From NCBI GenBank assembly GCA_029378245.1, contig JARKIF010000058.1:124001-188000 (forward strand): DNA of 64,000 nt, written 5' to 3'. Made by a program: the position numbers and the translations under genes. Below, piece by piece: positions 1-12,579 of this stretch. Position 1 is the first letter of the stretch. Each line of letters begins with the position of its first letter. Origin of the DNA: Roridomyces roridus (Eukaryota > Basidiomycota > Agaricomycetes > Agaricales > Mycenaceae). The notes under the pieces are model-generated. The model ran no database searches. It was not told where the DNA came from and worked only from the letters and a program-made list of their open reading frames with translations.

Positions 1-1140
1 TGGAGTGTCGGTGAACCGGGGCATGGGTACACTGTGTTGTTAAATCAACATCCAAAGAAACAAAATTGCGAGCAGAACCTGTAGCTTGAGTACCGCGATC
101 CACATTGAGACAGACGTGATGATTCATCGTTAATGGAGTTGTGTTCGTAGATAAACGAAGATGGAGAGGGAGAGGGCGACGCGGAGTGCTGCATGCTCGT
201 TCAGCCTCGTTGCGGTGTGGACGTAGACGGCGGCCGTCGAAGCGCAGGGGTGGAGGTACCAGACGGCGTGGACGACATAGGTAGAATTTCGGGCATTGTG
301 TGTGTAGTAACCTTATCAGAATCTGAATGAGTCCAAAACGACAGAGGAGAAGAGAGGGACCAAGTAACCTGTGGGAGAATCGCCGAGCTTGTACCAGGTC
401 CACGGGCAAAGTCGTCGCGGGCCACGATAGAGAGTCATCGCGTGGCCGGGACTCCAGGACGAGATGCAAGAAGCATGCAGCCAGAAATGACATCGTTACA
501 TCGTCCGAGCCAGAACCAAATGTACCAAATGGATTAGGGTGAAGCCTGCAGGGTGAAGCAGTTTCAGGCTCCAGCCTCATACTGCAGGATTGAGCACAAG
601 CAGAGGAGTGAGGGCAGGGAGAACACTGTAGCCGCAGAGCTCAAAAGAACCGTGCGGCGGATCCAGACGCATGCCGAAATAGATCGCCAAGGCAAACGAG
701 GACAGCGAGAGGATATCGAGGGTGGGGTGAGCTGAATAGCTGATTTTGAGGGGCCAGACCGAGTGGGCACAAGGCGCAAGCATGGGCGGCGGGAGAGTCC
801 GAGAGAGCCGATGACGCATGCGGCGAGCCGTAGGTTGATTGGTCTTCAGATGATGGACAGCTTTACTCGCAGAAGGCTTCGGAAGGGTCAAGATAACGGC
901 GGAAGTGAGGCTAGCCCAGGTCCCCGCCGCCACCGGCTTTCGGCAGCGGACTAGAAGCTTGCTGGAAGCCGTTGCTCGCCTCTCGTTCCGAGTCGTCCTG
1001 GTCCACAGCCCACTCCAGCGCGTCGCCTCGCTCTCCTCAACACCTGCCCGACCCTCTGGACATTGCTGACTCGTCACTCGATTCCTCAAACCCACCAGGC
1101 CCTTCCCGGGTGGTCGGCCATGCACGGCCGCCTGTGGAGG
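1..1140. other. no supported gene
   Basis: Short reading frames on both strands overlap here without introns, motifs or a preferred frame. The longest is a minus-strand frame of 182 codons (577-1125) whose C-terminal third is hydrophobic, but nothing in it is recognisable and no splice pattern supports it. I treat the stretch as intergenic or decayed sequence. Confidence 0.4.
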
Positions 1141-1296
1141 CTTGATGCATACGTCTCGGCGGCCCTTACAACTCGATTATGTCGTTCGACCAAGGCTCTA
1201 TGTGCGTGCCAATTATCTCGGAGGTGTGCGAGGCGGACTACTGTGGTGGTGCGTTCGTATACTTGTCGCCGCTGCGTCCGCTGAAGGTGCTTGCAG

Positions 1297-1600
1297 TTTC
1301 CAAACGACTACGCCTTTCGCACCTCGAACGACCTGTCGACCGCGTATGTACATGCCTCATACTTTCCGCCCAACCTCTTCGACGCCTACCTTAAGCAAGA
1401 ACACAAGGGAATCAAAGATGAACGTCGACGACCTCAGGGATGAAGAGGAGAAGTTATACCAATCTTGCAGGGGCCCAACCGTCCAACTTTGAGTATGAAG
1501 GCCACGAAGAGACTACGCGGACAACTACTTTGACAATGCGGAAGGCGATGCCAACGATAACCTCAGCGGGGGCGGGGGCGGGGCGACGAAGCGGATGGGG
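1297..1600 (+). pseudogene. RNA polymerase III subunit RPC31/RPC7-like fragment
   Basis: Three short coding blocks in different frames together resemble the C-terminal part of the RNA polymerase III subunit RPC31 (RPC7). The first (1297-1443) contains SYFPPNLFDAYLK, the kind of FFPPE.F..Y motif found before the acidic tail. The second (from 1418, another frame) reads KMNVDDLRDEEE. The last, from about 1491, reads EYEGHEE and, after a frame change at 1511, DYADNYFDNAEGD followed by a glycine run, matching the family's acidic NYFDNGE-type end. At least two frame changes are needed, so this is a decayed copy. The N-terminal half is not recognisable upstream. A cag precedes 1297 and could be an old splice acceptor. 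The identification rests on remembered family motifs, not on a search. Confidence 0.45.
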
Positions 1601-1630
1601 GGTATGCGCCTTCTCTCCTTTTACTTTCTA

Positions 1631-3993
1631 AACTAATATTCGTCTCTCAAGGGAATTAATATTATGATCTGCTGCTTCTTGTATCGCTAGTTGCAAATGA
1701 CAACATGCTTATCCATGCCCGACAGCACGCGCGTTGACTGGTCAATCCCTGGTACGGAGCGCGTCATCCTGGTTGGCCAAGTCCGACCACGATCAGTCTT
1801 CGTCTTGTCTGCGTCCGTTCCAACCACGCGTGTGCGGGCTCACTGCCTACTTTCCGCCCTGTGGCTGGCACTGTGGAGCCGAGCGTTGTACATGGAGCTG
1901 AGCGTTGTGAGCTTATTGACGGAGCCTCGTGTCCTAGCTCATTCATCTACGCCCGGGCTGGGCCAAATTGACCCACCAATTGGGTGCGCGACTCGGATCT
2001 ACTGGGATGGAACCACAGCTCACCGTCCTCCCTGTCTCGTTCTCATCGACGCTCTTGAAGGCCCCGAATCCCCCGATTGCTCGCTGTTTAAGAGGTTCAT
2101 CTCACAGTCAGCGTCGGGTAAAACTTCGCAGATACATAGCGTACAATTTTCATGGAGGTTGTGTTACACTAGTACTCATAATAATAAATGCGAATTGTTT
2201 GGGCCAATCTACTCGCTGTGTGCTCTATAGTGTACACAACGATCTCGTCCATGATCGTTGGTGCTGAAGCCTGACATTCAGCTACTCGCAGCGTATATCC
2301 TCTTCACAATGTCCTCCTACAAATCTGCAAGACTTCGTTACAGAATGGCAACAACAATCAATTCATAAGGACTACATATTCGGAAGACCGACGTGCGAGA
2401 TACAAGAACACAGCCCGAACCATTGGACTGACCGTTGCAAATACCAGAAATAAAACAAGTGGTGTCCGAGTCAATTGCCTGCTCTGGCTGTACATTGTCC
2501 GAGCAGTCCGAATCGCTGAGAAGATAACCTTGAAGTTTGCGGATTGGAACTATTGCGGGGAGGTGACTAAAAAGATCTGGAGACGGATCCGGATTCTGAG
2601 GCAGCTCCATACAAATTGAGAGCAGTGGCCTCGCCGTGAAAAGAAATGCAGGGTCGCGACTCAGACAAATGAGCTCTAGCCTCTAGTGGACTCCGGGAGC
2701 GAATTGGCGGCAGGATGTCCAGAAGTCAGATATTGTACAGGATGGTGTGGCATGGCGAATCGGACCACCCTGCTTGTGCTGTTGCAGTTGCCCTGGAGTA
2801 CATACTGCCAGGCAGAGCGCACAAACTTTCGGGTTTCGGCCGAGTCAAGAAGAGTCTCGAGTGGCCAGCGGTTTTCGTGCAGATTCAAGACAGTTCGAGA
2901 ACATAGGCCGGACGGCGGACACAAAAAGCATAGACTCCACAAACGGTAGCCGTTCAATTATCAATTTCCTCCTTGACATACGCCAGTTTAAACTTTAGGG
3001 CTCCGATTCCAGACGTGGTATTCGCATAGGAGTAGGTGAGACGGTCGATAATTTTCTGGCCGGACCTTGGAAAAGCCGCAAGGATAAGTAAAGCCAGCCT
3101 GAGACGCCAACTCAACCAACTGGAATAGCGAAATGATTCAATATCGCCGTATCGGACTCGCGGCCGCTGCCAGCCTGACGATGTCGGGTCCAGTGAAAGC
3201 GCGACTTGAAGGATGCTTTTGGGTGTCCTAGTTGAGAAGCAGACAGGAGACTCGGATATCGAGGACGGTGGCGGCGGCAGTGAGGGCTAGAAGAACGCCG
3301 CTGCTATCACGTGCCATCAACTGAAGACCAATCAACCCCATACTCCGCATGCGGCGTGATCACCTGCACGTGCCGCCCAAATACAGACCGTGGGAAATGT
3401 GCTGGGCAAACTCGTCCCCTCAGTCTAAGATGTCCCGAAAAGGAAGGTCACGTGCTATGTGCTAGGACAACATTCTTGTAAGGAGCCAAACCGAAGGTTC
3501 GGCAATAATAAGTACTCCCGCCAATTCAAAGGTACTCCCGCCCACGTTTCGAAAGATGACAATGGGCACATTCTCAACAACGCGACATTGTGGCAAGGGA
3601 CGACCGAGTTACAGAAGCTCATTCCGAATCTAGACTAGTGCAGAAACAGTCAGCATTTTGAAAGCACGCCACAATCAATTGGATGTCTCATTGTATCTCG
3701 ATTCGGGGAGGGATCAGTATCACGACGACGTCGGTGCGCCCCCGTCGTGATGGATCGACGTTCAATATGACCCGCAACAGAATTAAGGTTTACTAGTCCA
3801 ACAGGCACCCGAGCAAGGCCGAATCGAGCAAGAGGTCAACGGAGGCGGGCGGATCTTTATATGGCGATAGCTGGTACAACATGTAGGCAATACATCTTGG
3901 CTGTCCCGTGTAGAATGAATCTAGAGTGTATGTACATAGGCGCGCGGAATGGCACCTAAGAAGAGGTGTACGGGTATCGAAGCGGTGAATGGT
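1631..3993. other. no supported gene
   Basis: About 2.4 kb with only short overlapping frames on both strands (for example 1691-2230 plus, 2676-2957 minus) that show no motif and no consistent splicing. I see no repeat structure either. Confidence 0.45.
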
Positions 3994-4765
3994 TCACGAG
4001 AGTGCGTTCTTCCGGAACGGCTGCACTAACGGCTGGGCTCTACTAGCGGGATGCTGCTGCTGAGTGAGAGTACCAGGGATCAGCATCGAGGTGCTCCTCC
4101 TCTGCCGGACTCCTGCAGGACGCTGTCCAGATGAAGGAAGTCCAGCGCGATCGCATGACTCGGGCCGGCGTTGGAGTCCGAAAGAAGGGGGCGGGTGATA
4201 TGTGTTGGGTTTCGTCGAAGCTGCAGCGCTAGCACGCCTTGCAGACGGCCCTGGGGCAGCAGGGACCCAGGAACGGGCAGGGGGGCGCGAAGCGGGCGAA
4301 GGTGAGCCAACGCCAACGGAGTTGGACATCATTGACAGGGATTGTACCGCCGTGGGCGTCGACAACGGCGGAGACGACAGCGTGGAAGGGGAATGCGCGA
4401 GCTCTGGCTCAGGGCTTATCCACGACACCGTCGGTGAAGTTTTTCGGAGATGGAGTTTCCTGCCCGAGGGAGAGGGGAAGACAATCGGTGGGGGGACGCT
4501 GGCTGGCCTGCCAGCATTCCGAGTCGACTGGTAGCAGTCGAGTGCCCAGGCGGTCACACGCGTGTCGGGGGATGCGTAGGGTCCGGAGGCCAAGTCGGAT
4601 TGCAGCAGCTGCTTGACGTCCGGCTCGCACTTGGCGCAGTATATGGATGAGACGTCCTGGCACACGCATTGGCGTTGGCGGGCTGAGTGGACGGGCCAAC
4701 GAGGGGGGACTCACCACCACCCTGGCACAGGTCGGGCATGCATCGAGACACCACTGCGAGTCCAT
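3994..4765 (-). CDS. Ecl1-like small zinc-binding protein, Ser/Pro-rich
   Basis: Two exons on the minus strand, 4765-4715 and 4656-3994, joined in phase 0 across a 58-nt intron with a gtgagt donor and ccag acceptor, give about 237 residues. The N-terminus is cysteine-rich: WCLDACPTC in exon 1 and IYCAKC at the start of exon 2, i.e. a C..C pair followed by YC..C. This arrangement, in a short protein whose remainder is Ser/Pro/Arg-rich and apparently disordered, is what fungal Ecl1-family proteins (small zinc-binding extenders of chronological lifespan) look like. The start at 4765 keeps the cysteine pair in frame with exon 2. A frame running the other way over the same bases has no motif. The family call is an inference; another small zinc-ribbon protein is possible. 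Confidence 0.5.
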
Positions 4766-7700
4766 GGCAAGATGGAGGAGGGAAGAGGTAAAAGCGAAGA
4801 AGCTGGAATGCTGACTAGTCAGTTATAAGCGACTTCGGAGCCAGTTGCCTGGATCTTGATCTTTTTGAAAGGTCCGATTACGACCTCTGATGCCGGCATG
4901 CGCCGCTTAACGATGCCATGACATCTGCTGACATGCCGTCCATATCTTTTCCCCGATTAATCGGGGTGCATAGCTGGACAAAAATACAGGCGCTCGCAGG
5001 CACACTTGAGCGCCGAGGGGGAAGTTGAATTCTCCCCAAATCTTTGGGATGGAAGATTGAGAGCGTGCTGCCGAAGCCCAGAAGCAAATATGCTATCAAC
5101 GACGGACGGAGACTCCCATGCCAAACCTGCACGGTCGAGAAAGGAAAATCAGACCCCACAAGGGCCATTGATCCTTCACAGCTCAGTGACTGGTCAAGTA
5201 AATATAGAAAGGTGAGTAAGAAACTAGGTGTCTTTCATCCGGCGGAGACTCACTGGGTCCAGCCCGTCCAGGCGACACTTGATAATGTCAGACTACTTGC
5301 CGTGTTGTGAGACGGCGTTGGTCAAAATATTCCGTATTTGACGTGTTCCCAAACTTGGAGCCTTCTCCTGAGAATTTGCAACGACCGCATGAAGAAGCCA
5401 GGAAGAAAATCTGATAGGAGACGATGAGAATGAGACCACGGGCGGAGTAGAAACCATTAGAAGGTGGACATGGAAAGGATAGCCACTAAGCAGGAACCCG
5501 TTGAATGCAATCCATTCAGTTGATAATCCGAACCCTCGTGTGAGATTCCAATTTGGCATTGAAAAAGAGATACACGGCACAGGCCACAGGGGCGGTTTAA
5601 GCCCGATAGAAAATGGGGTCTGGATTCAAGTTATCAGTTCCGCTGAAGTTCTGGAAGTGACAGCGAGAAGACCGGCACGGGAGAAGTGCTGACGCTGACG
5701 ATCGACCCACTCAGAGACCGATGCCGCCTAGGCTGAATACAGGAGCCTGCGGAGATGTTCGTCGAGTCATTCTCCCAGTTCTTCGAAATGCCGAGTGCTA
5801 TTGCAGCGTCAAAATCGCCTTGAAAGCTAGCACTCCCACCTGGACGGGTGACTGCGGCCAAGAAGGACGCCGGATACAACCGAAGAACTCGAACGATCGC
5901 TTGGCCCGGTTTAGCGTTTTGGTTCCATGAAAAGCGAAATAAGACGATTTGATCAGCAAGATACGGACACGGTCTTGGCAATCATCCACTTACATGCCGA
6001 CCCACACCTACCCACGTCTTCTAAGCCGCATTGTAGCCCCAGGATGGGCGGAATGCCCCGAAAGACCTGAATTTGTGAAGCGAAGCCGACATTCAGGCTC
6101 AGTGGCATATGTGCCTGGGGTTTAATTGAAAATCGAGCGTCGGGAACTTGATTGAAGGAACTGAAGGGAAAAGAAGAAAGATTAGCGGGGACGCGGAGGT
6201 GTCAAACGAAATGGAATGTCTGGATTTACGAGAATGTCGCGGTCCCTACGCTCGGAGGAGGGTACTAGACGCCGCACAAGGCTATTTTTTCTAGTGACCG
6301 CCGGGTACCTCGGTTAGTCTCCGAATTTGGTGTCAACGTACTCTGTTACTGTGTGAGTGACGAAAATAACGATTTCCTGGGAACCACGGTGAGATTTTCC
6401 ATCCGGAATCCGGAAGAACGCTGGCTACGCCATAGTTATTTCAGCCAGCAAGTGGAATACCTCGGCGGTGGAGCGCTGGTATGCCGACCGGAGAATTCGA
6501 GCCCTACATGGCTCTCGAGTAACATCAGCAGGAGAAGAAGACTGTCGGCGTACATGCACACACCGAGCCACACGGTCACCCACATTCCACGTCGATACAG
6601 CCAGGCCAGCCTCGACTCTCTAGCGAGTTCGAAGCACATGTGATGCATACAAAAGCGACAACGCCGGCTGGCGGACATGGGAAAACCGAAGAAAGATGCG
6701 CGTCAGTGAGTTTTCGCGTTCAAAAGAACATGGATGCCCGCACCTGAATCGAGGCCCACACAGCAGTGTTTCTCTTTTGAGATCAGTGGTAGGTGGACAC
6801 CGAGAATATTGCCACTCACCCTCAGCCATGCAGAAAAAACGTCCAACTCCGCCGCGGAACACTTGAGAGTCTGCTTGAGCCAAGACCCGGCGGCCACTCG
6901 CATAGATAGTCAGAATCTCGAAATAGAAAGGGGGCCGCTTTGGGTCGAGACTCTGTAGATGTAAGATGGAGACACGAATGATTCAAGTCCGAGTCCATCA
7001 GTCGCCGAAGAAGTTTTACGGACGACGTGGTATCATCCCACCAGGGTCCCCTCCGGCGTCGACGGTCGGGCAACTTGGCTCCTAGAGAGAGTAGACGCGT
7101 GCCATATCGGCACTGGGCGTCGACGTGTCCTTGCCAGTGAGTATAGCCAGGGGCTGATCTTTGCGCGCCCTCGCGAATGGGTTTCGGTCGTGGTCGGAGC
7201 TCAGCGCTCAGCGTTGCATCGTCGGCAAGGTGGTCTTGTCACGGTGTCACCTGTCACAAGTTGTGACGTCTTCTGATTCCGACTTGTTTCGGACTTCATG
7301 ACTTCCCGAGAGCGATTCCTTTGGCTCGCAACCATCGGCACCACCGCTCGTGTAGCCATGCCGAATGAATAGACTGCGTCTCTGCCTCGGGGAGTCGGCC
7401 TGGATCATACGCAGAATATTGGCGCATTCTCGTGGGCTCTCTCATCTTGTGGCCCCTCGCTCTCCTATCTCACAGACCGCCAGATATGCATATGTGGAGC
7501 AACATCGGGTGGGCGTAGACTCACGACATTGGCCATCGTCGGAAGCGCTTAGGGCACAAAACGCTTTGTCGTTAAAATGGGGGTCTGAAAGTGAGTTTTT
7601 CATCTCGGCTCCAGAGTGGAGAGTGCGGGGAGATGATGGCCTGCCCGACGTAGGCCTCGAGCCCATGCTGATGACGAGGGAATCTGGAAGGCGCGTTCTC

Positions 7701-8759
7701 GCGTATTGTCCGCCTCTCTTGCTGTCTTTGCGTTCATCAGCACACTCCCGCTGTCCCCTGCGCCTCATTCAAGCTAATCGCCTACTTTAGACCTGCATGC
7801 CCAACGTTTCGTTTGCCTTCACAAGATAATGGATGGGTCAAGGGTGGCGCGGATACCGAAAGGTGAGTTCCCCCTTTTCGGCGGGCGACACGGGATGCGA
7901 GACAACGCTCCGTTGAGGATGCAGCAAAAGCGGTGGCATTGGAAGTCGCCTTCTTGGGAAGGGTCTGCGTACGGGTTGCCTTTCCCCGGGCTGGCTCGTG
8001 CTCGGCTCCCCCGGACACTTTCGTTCTCTTCCTACCTCCTCGTCATCTCCCTCATCCCGTTGTTACTTCACGGAAAACGCTGATTCATGTGGCACCAGGA
8101 CTTGACCAGCTCACTCGGAATCCCCGCGTTCCCTCTCCCGAGGATTTTCTCTTCCGCAATGGACACCATTGCCCGGAAGGATGCTTTGCTTTCACGGGTG
8201 AGCTTTCCGTTCTCACTCCTTTCTTGAGGACACGACGTCCTTGGGGCCCAGGGCAATCTGTCCTCAATCATTCAGGGTGGCCCTTGCTTGTCTTGAGCCC
8301 TGTCTCTCTCGCCATCATCTTTTTGTCATGCCGCTACTCGACGCCGACTATGGAAGGACGAAGATGCGGATGCTTCCCGTCGGAACGATGATGACGTGGT
8401 AGTTCGGCTGCGGCAGACTCGCTTCAGGCGGCCTGGCCTCCAGCCCTGCAGGGCGGATTGTCGCATCGCTCTATCTCCCTCTTCACCTACCCAAATTCCA
8501 TTCCGCGCTTCCCTCTTCCCTGCCCTTCCAGCCTTGTCGTTACTCTTGAATGCTTACCCATCAATGTCAGGTCTGCAGACGCATTCCACAGCACAGGCTG
8601 CCCTCTGACTCGAGGATGAGCGGGTATGCGATCATGGGCTGAGCAGAGTCGTCTTCGACAACTCCATGGAGCGGTGGGGATGCGTCGGGTACCCATGAAG
8701 CTCCCGGTGGGCACTGAGAATGCATACGGACGTCGGGGACTGGTCTCTTTTACTTGATT
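4766..8759. other. no supported gene
   Basis: Four kilobases with scattered short frames on both strands and no motif, splice pattern or repeat that I can support. A frame at 7365-7790 and one at 7933-8391 are long enough to notice but have shadow-like composition. Treated as intergenic or decayed sequence. Confidence 0.4.
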
Positions 8760-8956
8760 ATGTCATCGCCCAATATGGCAAGTCGGCCTCTTTCCCTCCA
8801 TTCCTGCCTCCTCGTCTCGTTCCTGTGTTCTCCCTTCCTTTCGTTCTTATCTAATATACTCCTCAGGCCTCCTCCATTGCGCGCGGCTTCCTCAAGGACC
8901 TGAAATCGGATGAGACGGCCATGACGTGGTCGGAGGCATTCGTGCAGGACTGTGCG
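8760..8956 (+). other. possible 5' exons of an unrecognised gene
   Basis: An ATG at 8760 gives MSSPNM and is followed by gcaagt, a GC-type donor. After cctcag, an exact 90-nt open block (8867-8956) encodes 30 residues including ARGFLKDLKSDE and TWSEAFVQDC, and ends at gtgagt. The two blocks join in phase 0. The amphipathic, natural-looking composition and the acceptor and donor on both sides of the second block suggest a real exon. I cannot place a convincing next exon: a candidate at about 9080 soon reaches a stop, and the frame 9255-9400 may belong to the same gene or to an N-terminal extension of the F-box gene. It may be a remnant. Confidence 0.25.
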
Positions 8957-9740
8957 GTGAGTTCTTAGTTCTTAGTTCTCTTATTTTGATTCCCCGCGCG
9001 TGCTGCGTCCCGCCTCCCCCATCTTCCTTCTACCTGATCTCACTCCCGCTGACACGACCTCGCCAATTTCGATGCAAAGGACGATAGATGTGACCTCGAG
9101 TCCATGTCGCGAGCAGCCAGGCTTGTCGTCATACCCGGGGTTACTTTGCATGTAAACTAGTCTCTCTGGAATGAAGACCTGACATGTCTTGTGTCATATT
9201 TGAATCCCGACGGATATCCCGCCATCACCGTCACCGTCACTGCCCGCGGCCAAGATGCCGCCCGTCACGCCGCGCGAAGCCGCCCGAGCGTCCTCATTGA
9301 TTTACGAAGGATCGATGACAAGAAGGCCGTTCTCAATTCAAAACCTCATGACAGCTGTGGAACTTTTGGTGTCCGCCCTAGGCCGTCTCGCACCAATGGT
9401 GAGAAAAAACCCCCGCAAATCCTGTGCAACCGTGACGGCGGCCGTCATAATGCCGCTCGTTGCTCCAGATATTGGTCTCCGGAACCTTTGCGTCAGCGTC
9501 TTTGTCTCGTCGTATGCATTCAGTGAATTTATTTCACCGCGTGGGCACCGAGGTCTATTATCAATTTGGCGCGCACATGTGTACCTTTTCTCCCCACGTT
9601 ACCTCCACCGCCGCGCTGGCCGCTCTCGGCGTTCGGCCTTCTCTGGTATCAGCAATCATATCAAATGTCAGCACTTCTTTTGCCTTCCACCACTTCCCCT
9701 GCAACTCCCTGCAAAAGCCACTCATCAACTCGGCTTCCCG

Positions 9741-11048
9741 ATGCTCAAAGAATCGCACCAAGGGCATCCCCAGCCCCGGATCCGCCTTCTTCCTTCGGAA
9801 CTCTTCGCCGAGATCTTCGCTTTCGCTGTCGACTCGACTTTTCATTTTGGCGACATATCGGAGGTCAGGGGGCCAATATCGCACCAGGCGCCGTGGGTCT
9901 TCACGCGCGTCTGTCGGCGCTGGGCGGAAATCGCCCTCGCGACCCCCTCGCTGTGGGCCAAAGTCTTCCTCGACCTTGAATGCCTCGGCGAGCGAGGAGC
10001 ACTGCAGCTGACGAAACTGCTGCACGAGCGGTCGAGGGATATGCCGCTGACTGTCAAGATCTTCTCTGAGCAGAGCTCGCGGTCGTCCCATCACATCTTG
10101 GATGCTGTCGCTCTAGCTCACGTCGAGCGGTGGCAGAATGTCGACCTATACGTCAAGCTTCCGCTCTTCCTCAGATTGGCGGCTGTGCGCGGCCGACTGT
10201 CCTCACTGACGACGCTCACCATGTCGCTCGACGTTGCGCTGGAGGATGTGGGCTCGGTCGTCGATCCAGAATTCTGGAACATCTTCGCGGTGGCACCCAA
10301 ACTCACGGCGCTATGTGCATCGTTCTGGGCGGATGACGAGCTGCGTCGATCACCCTTTGTCTTTCCGTGGCACCAGCTAACACGACTATCCACGACATTT
10401 GCGACCGACGTGGAAGCACTGTCAGTGCTGCAGCAACTGTCGTCTATCGTCGACTGTCGCATGGAGTATGTGAGGTCAGACGGCGGACCTCATCCTCCCA
10501 TCCATCTTCCCCATCTGCGTTCCCTGCTCCTCCAGATCGACATGGAGGCGGTCTTAGAACGGCCACCCCCGCCCAAACGACCAGGAAAGCACTCGACGCC
10601 CTCCATCCTGGACAGCCTCGAAACGCCCATCCTCGAGTGCCTCACAACGCACCAAACAGCCTCGCCCGCCGCTGTCCTGGCCCTCGTTGCACGCTCAGGC
10701 TGCGCAGCCTCCCTCAGGTCACTGCATATCCATACAACGCCCCTCCGCCCAGACACCGTCCTCGCCCTCCTACATAATCTTCCTGCTCTCAACGAGCTTG
10801 AATTCGGCGACCTCAACGGAGCGCTGCTCCCGCGCTCGCCGACGCTCATACCCGGATTCGTGCGTGCGCTGGCTGCTGATTGGGCTGCGACGCGTGGGGT
10901 GCGGAGGGGGCTTACTGTGCGGATTGTGGATGGGATGTATCACCTTGATATTGAGGAGCTGCTTGTTTCCCTAGAGCGGGACGGGTTGTTTGTTAGCGTA
11001 TCGGCGAATACGCGATTTCAGTCTCTTGTCGCCGACAATTTCTTATGA
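9741..11048 (+). CDS. F-box protein
   Basis: An intronless 435-residue protein from the ATG at 9741. The F-box-like core sits close to the N-terminus: LLPSELFAEIFAFAV, then after about 25 residues FTRVCRRWAEIALATPSLWA, the W..VC.RW..IA..TP.LW pattern seen across basidiomycete F-box families. The rest (roughly residues 80-430) is a leucine-rich, irregular repeat region such as LSSLTTLTMSLDV, likely a substrate-binding solenoid. By family, such proteins would bind Skp1 in an SCF ubiquitin ligase; the substrate is unknown. The same frame is open back to 9255, but that extension is basic and low in motif content, and starting at 9741 puts the F-box about 15 residues from the start as usual. A second, damaged F-box gene lies 4 kb downstream on the other strand and is not a close copy. 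Confidence 0.8.
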   Translation: MLKESHQGHPQPRIRLLPSELFAEIFAFAVDSTFHFGDISEVRGPISHQAPWVFTRVCRRWAEIALATPSLWAKVFLDLECLGERGALQLTKLLHERSRDMPLTVKIFSEQSSRSSHHILDAVALAHVERWQNVDLYVKLPLFLRLAAVRGRLSSLTTLTMSLDVALEDVGSVVDPEFWNIFAVAPKLTALCASFWADDELRRSPFVFPWHQLTRLSTTFATDVEALSVLQQLSSIVDCRMEYVRSDGGPHPPIHLPHLRSLLLQIDMEAVLERPPPPKRPGKHSTPSILDSLETPILECLTTHQTASPAAVLALVARSGCAASLRSLHIHTTPLRPDTVLALLHNLPALNELEFGDLNGALLPRSPTLIPGFVRALAADWAATRGVRRGLTVRIVDGMYHLDIEELLVSLERDGLFVSVSANTRFQSLVADNFL

Positions 11049-11575
11049 TTCAAGTATGTAGAGTGCCTATGCAGGAGCGAAAGTAATGAATATGTGTTAG
11101 TAGCTGTGAATTTTGTCAGAGATGCAAGCTTCCCGCGTCTGCACCGCCCTCCCTGAACTCGGTGGAATATGAGAGAAGGATTTCGTCGGATGTAGATCAT
11201 AGAACCGCTGCCGCGCACTTGACTCGCTTGTGATTCGGTAGCATAGCCTCACATGTAGCGTATATGTATTAACCAGTTGAATGCATCCCGGGAACCCAAT
11301 CTACGAGATTGCAGAGGGTAACCCGGAGTCCCAACTAATATCACTGCCCAAATTCCAACAAATTTGTGGTGTGCGGCGGAAGTGGTGCAGAAGTCAGGAA
11401 GTATTTATATGCCCAACTTGACTGGGGACGACGATCGAGCGATCGAAGTTCTTCCTGGGAATGCACCTCGTTCGAGTCGAGGCTAGTTGGGTTGCCGGTC
11501 TCGGATTACACCTTTTTGTTGATAGAAGTAGGAGGTTGATAGGAAAGGCACATTTGCGATCTAGACGAGCACCGG
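11049..11575. other. intergenic spacer
   Basis: Downstream of the F-box gene. AT-richer than the gene, with no frame or repeat that I can support. Confidence 0.5.
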
Positions 11576-12055
11576 TCAGGTGTTGGCCAGGTAAACGTCC
11601 TTGACAAGTCGATTCGAGACTGAGCCGGGAAGTTGCTGATATTTCGATGACGGAGGTGGCTTGCGACCATGGTCCCTGCGGTTATTTACTGTACCGTTGC
11701 CGCCTGAAGGAAAGGGTACACGTTGGCTCGAGCATCCGTGTGTTTCGTCTTGTCGGGGGCAAAGTATATAGCCCAGGAGACTAAAGTAACCTATCCAAGA
11801 GGAATCTCGTTCGATTTGACGCTCATCTGTGGGCCCTGGCACAAAAGTCTTCATGCTACCAATCAAGACTTGTGTGGACTCGTTCGATCCGAGACCGAGC
11901 CATGGGGCTGGTACGAGTTCGTTTTTGTGAATGGCGAGAAGTCCGATTCCGCTGGCTTCAATGTAAGTAACCGAGGGCTTCCGAGCACCAGAATCCTCAT
12001 CGACAGCGTAGTTGCCGCCAGAAGGAAGGAAAGTAATGAGAGCCGTGGTCGACAC
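11576..12055 (-). CDS. hypothetical protein, possibly the 3' part of a spliced gene
   Basis: A minus-strand frame of 159 codons. Its first two thirds look like real protein: TTALITFLPSGGNYAVDE, SVTYIEASGIGLLAIHK, VLIGSMKTFVPGP. Reading upstream, the frame stays open to a ttatgtttcag at about 12,100 that could be an acceptor, so the annotated ATG may be internal to an exon. The last third is basic and polar and may be past a missed splice site. No domain is recognised, no signal peptide is visible, and there is no neighbour on the same strand to suggest a role. Confidence 0.3.
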   Translation of the reverse strand: MSTTALITFLPSGGNYAVDEDSGARKPSVTYIEASGIGLLAIHKNELVPAPWLGLGSNESTQVLIGSMKTFVPGPTDERQIERDSSWIGYFSLLGYILCPRQDETHGCSSQRVPFPSGGNGTVNNRRDHGRKPPPSSKYQQLPGSVSNRLVKDVYLANT

Positions 12056-12579
12056 GAAGCATCCTTTGGTGGTGTCTCCTCCCGTCAGGGCAGTTGAAAC
12101 TGAAACATAAGAGGAGCAAACCCTCCAACAAGTGGTCCAGCTTCAGAGAGATGATGGTGGTGCGGAAGAGAGAGACTGCAAACAAACGGCAACAATTTCT
12201 GGCTGTCTTGTGCGCATTCAAAAAGTTACAGCATTCCCGAAGACTCAGGCGCTAGCGCCGTGAGATGATGGTCAAGACAAGGTGGATGCCACTGGAGACT
12301 CAAGACTGGTCCTCGCCCTGGGAAAGAACGTCGAGTTGGCAGTAGGAGTCCGACCAAGTGAGTAGACTGTGGAGGAATGTGCCAACAAGTAAAGATCTGG
12401 GTGGATCAAGGGTGGATATCTGGTGGATATCATGGCGGTCGGGAGTAAGCAGCAACCCTTTGTTTGTTTGTTCTTTGATGCGTGTCAGCGCGGAGTTCCC
12501 ACGAGAAATCGCCAAACATCAGGCCATCTTTTTTGCTTCCGCCATCATCTTGCCTCTACCCCGACATCCTGGGCCCAGG

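Noticed and set aside
577..1125. 182-codon minus-strand frame with a hydrophobic C-terminal part
   Set aside because: No motif, no splice context, and other frames over the same bases are equally open.
4202..4616. Plus-strand frames opposite the Ecl1-like gene
   Set aside because: They have no motif, and the minus strand has a clean intron and cysteine pattern.
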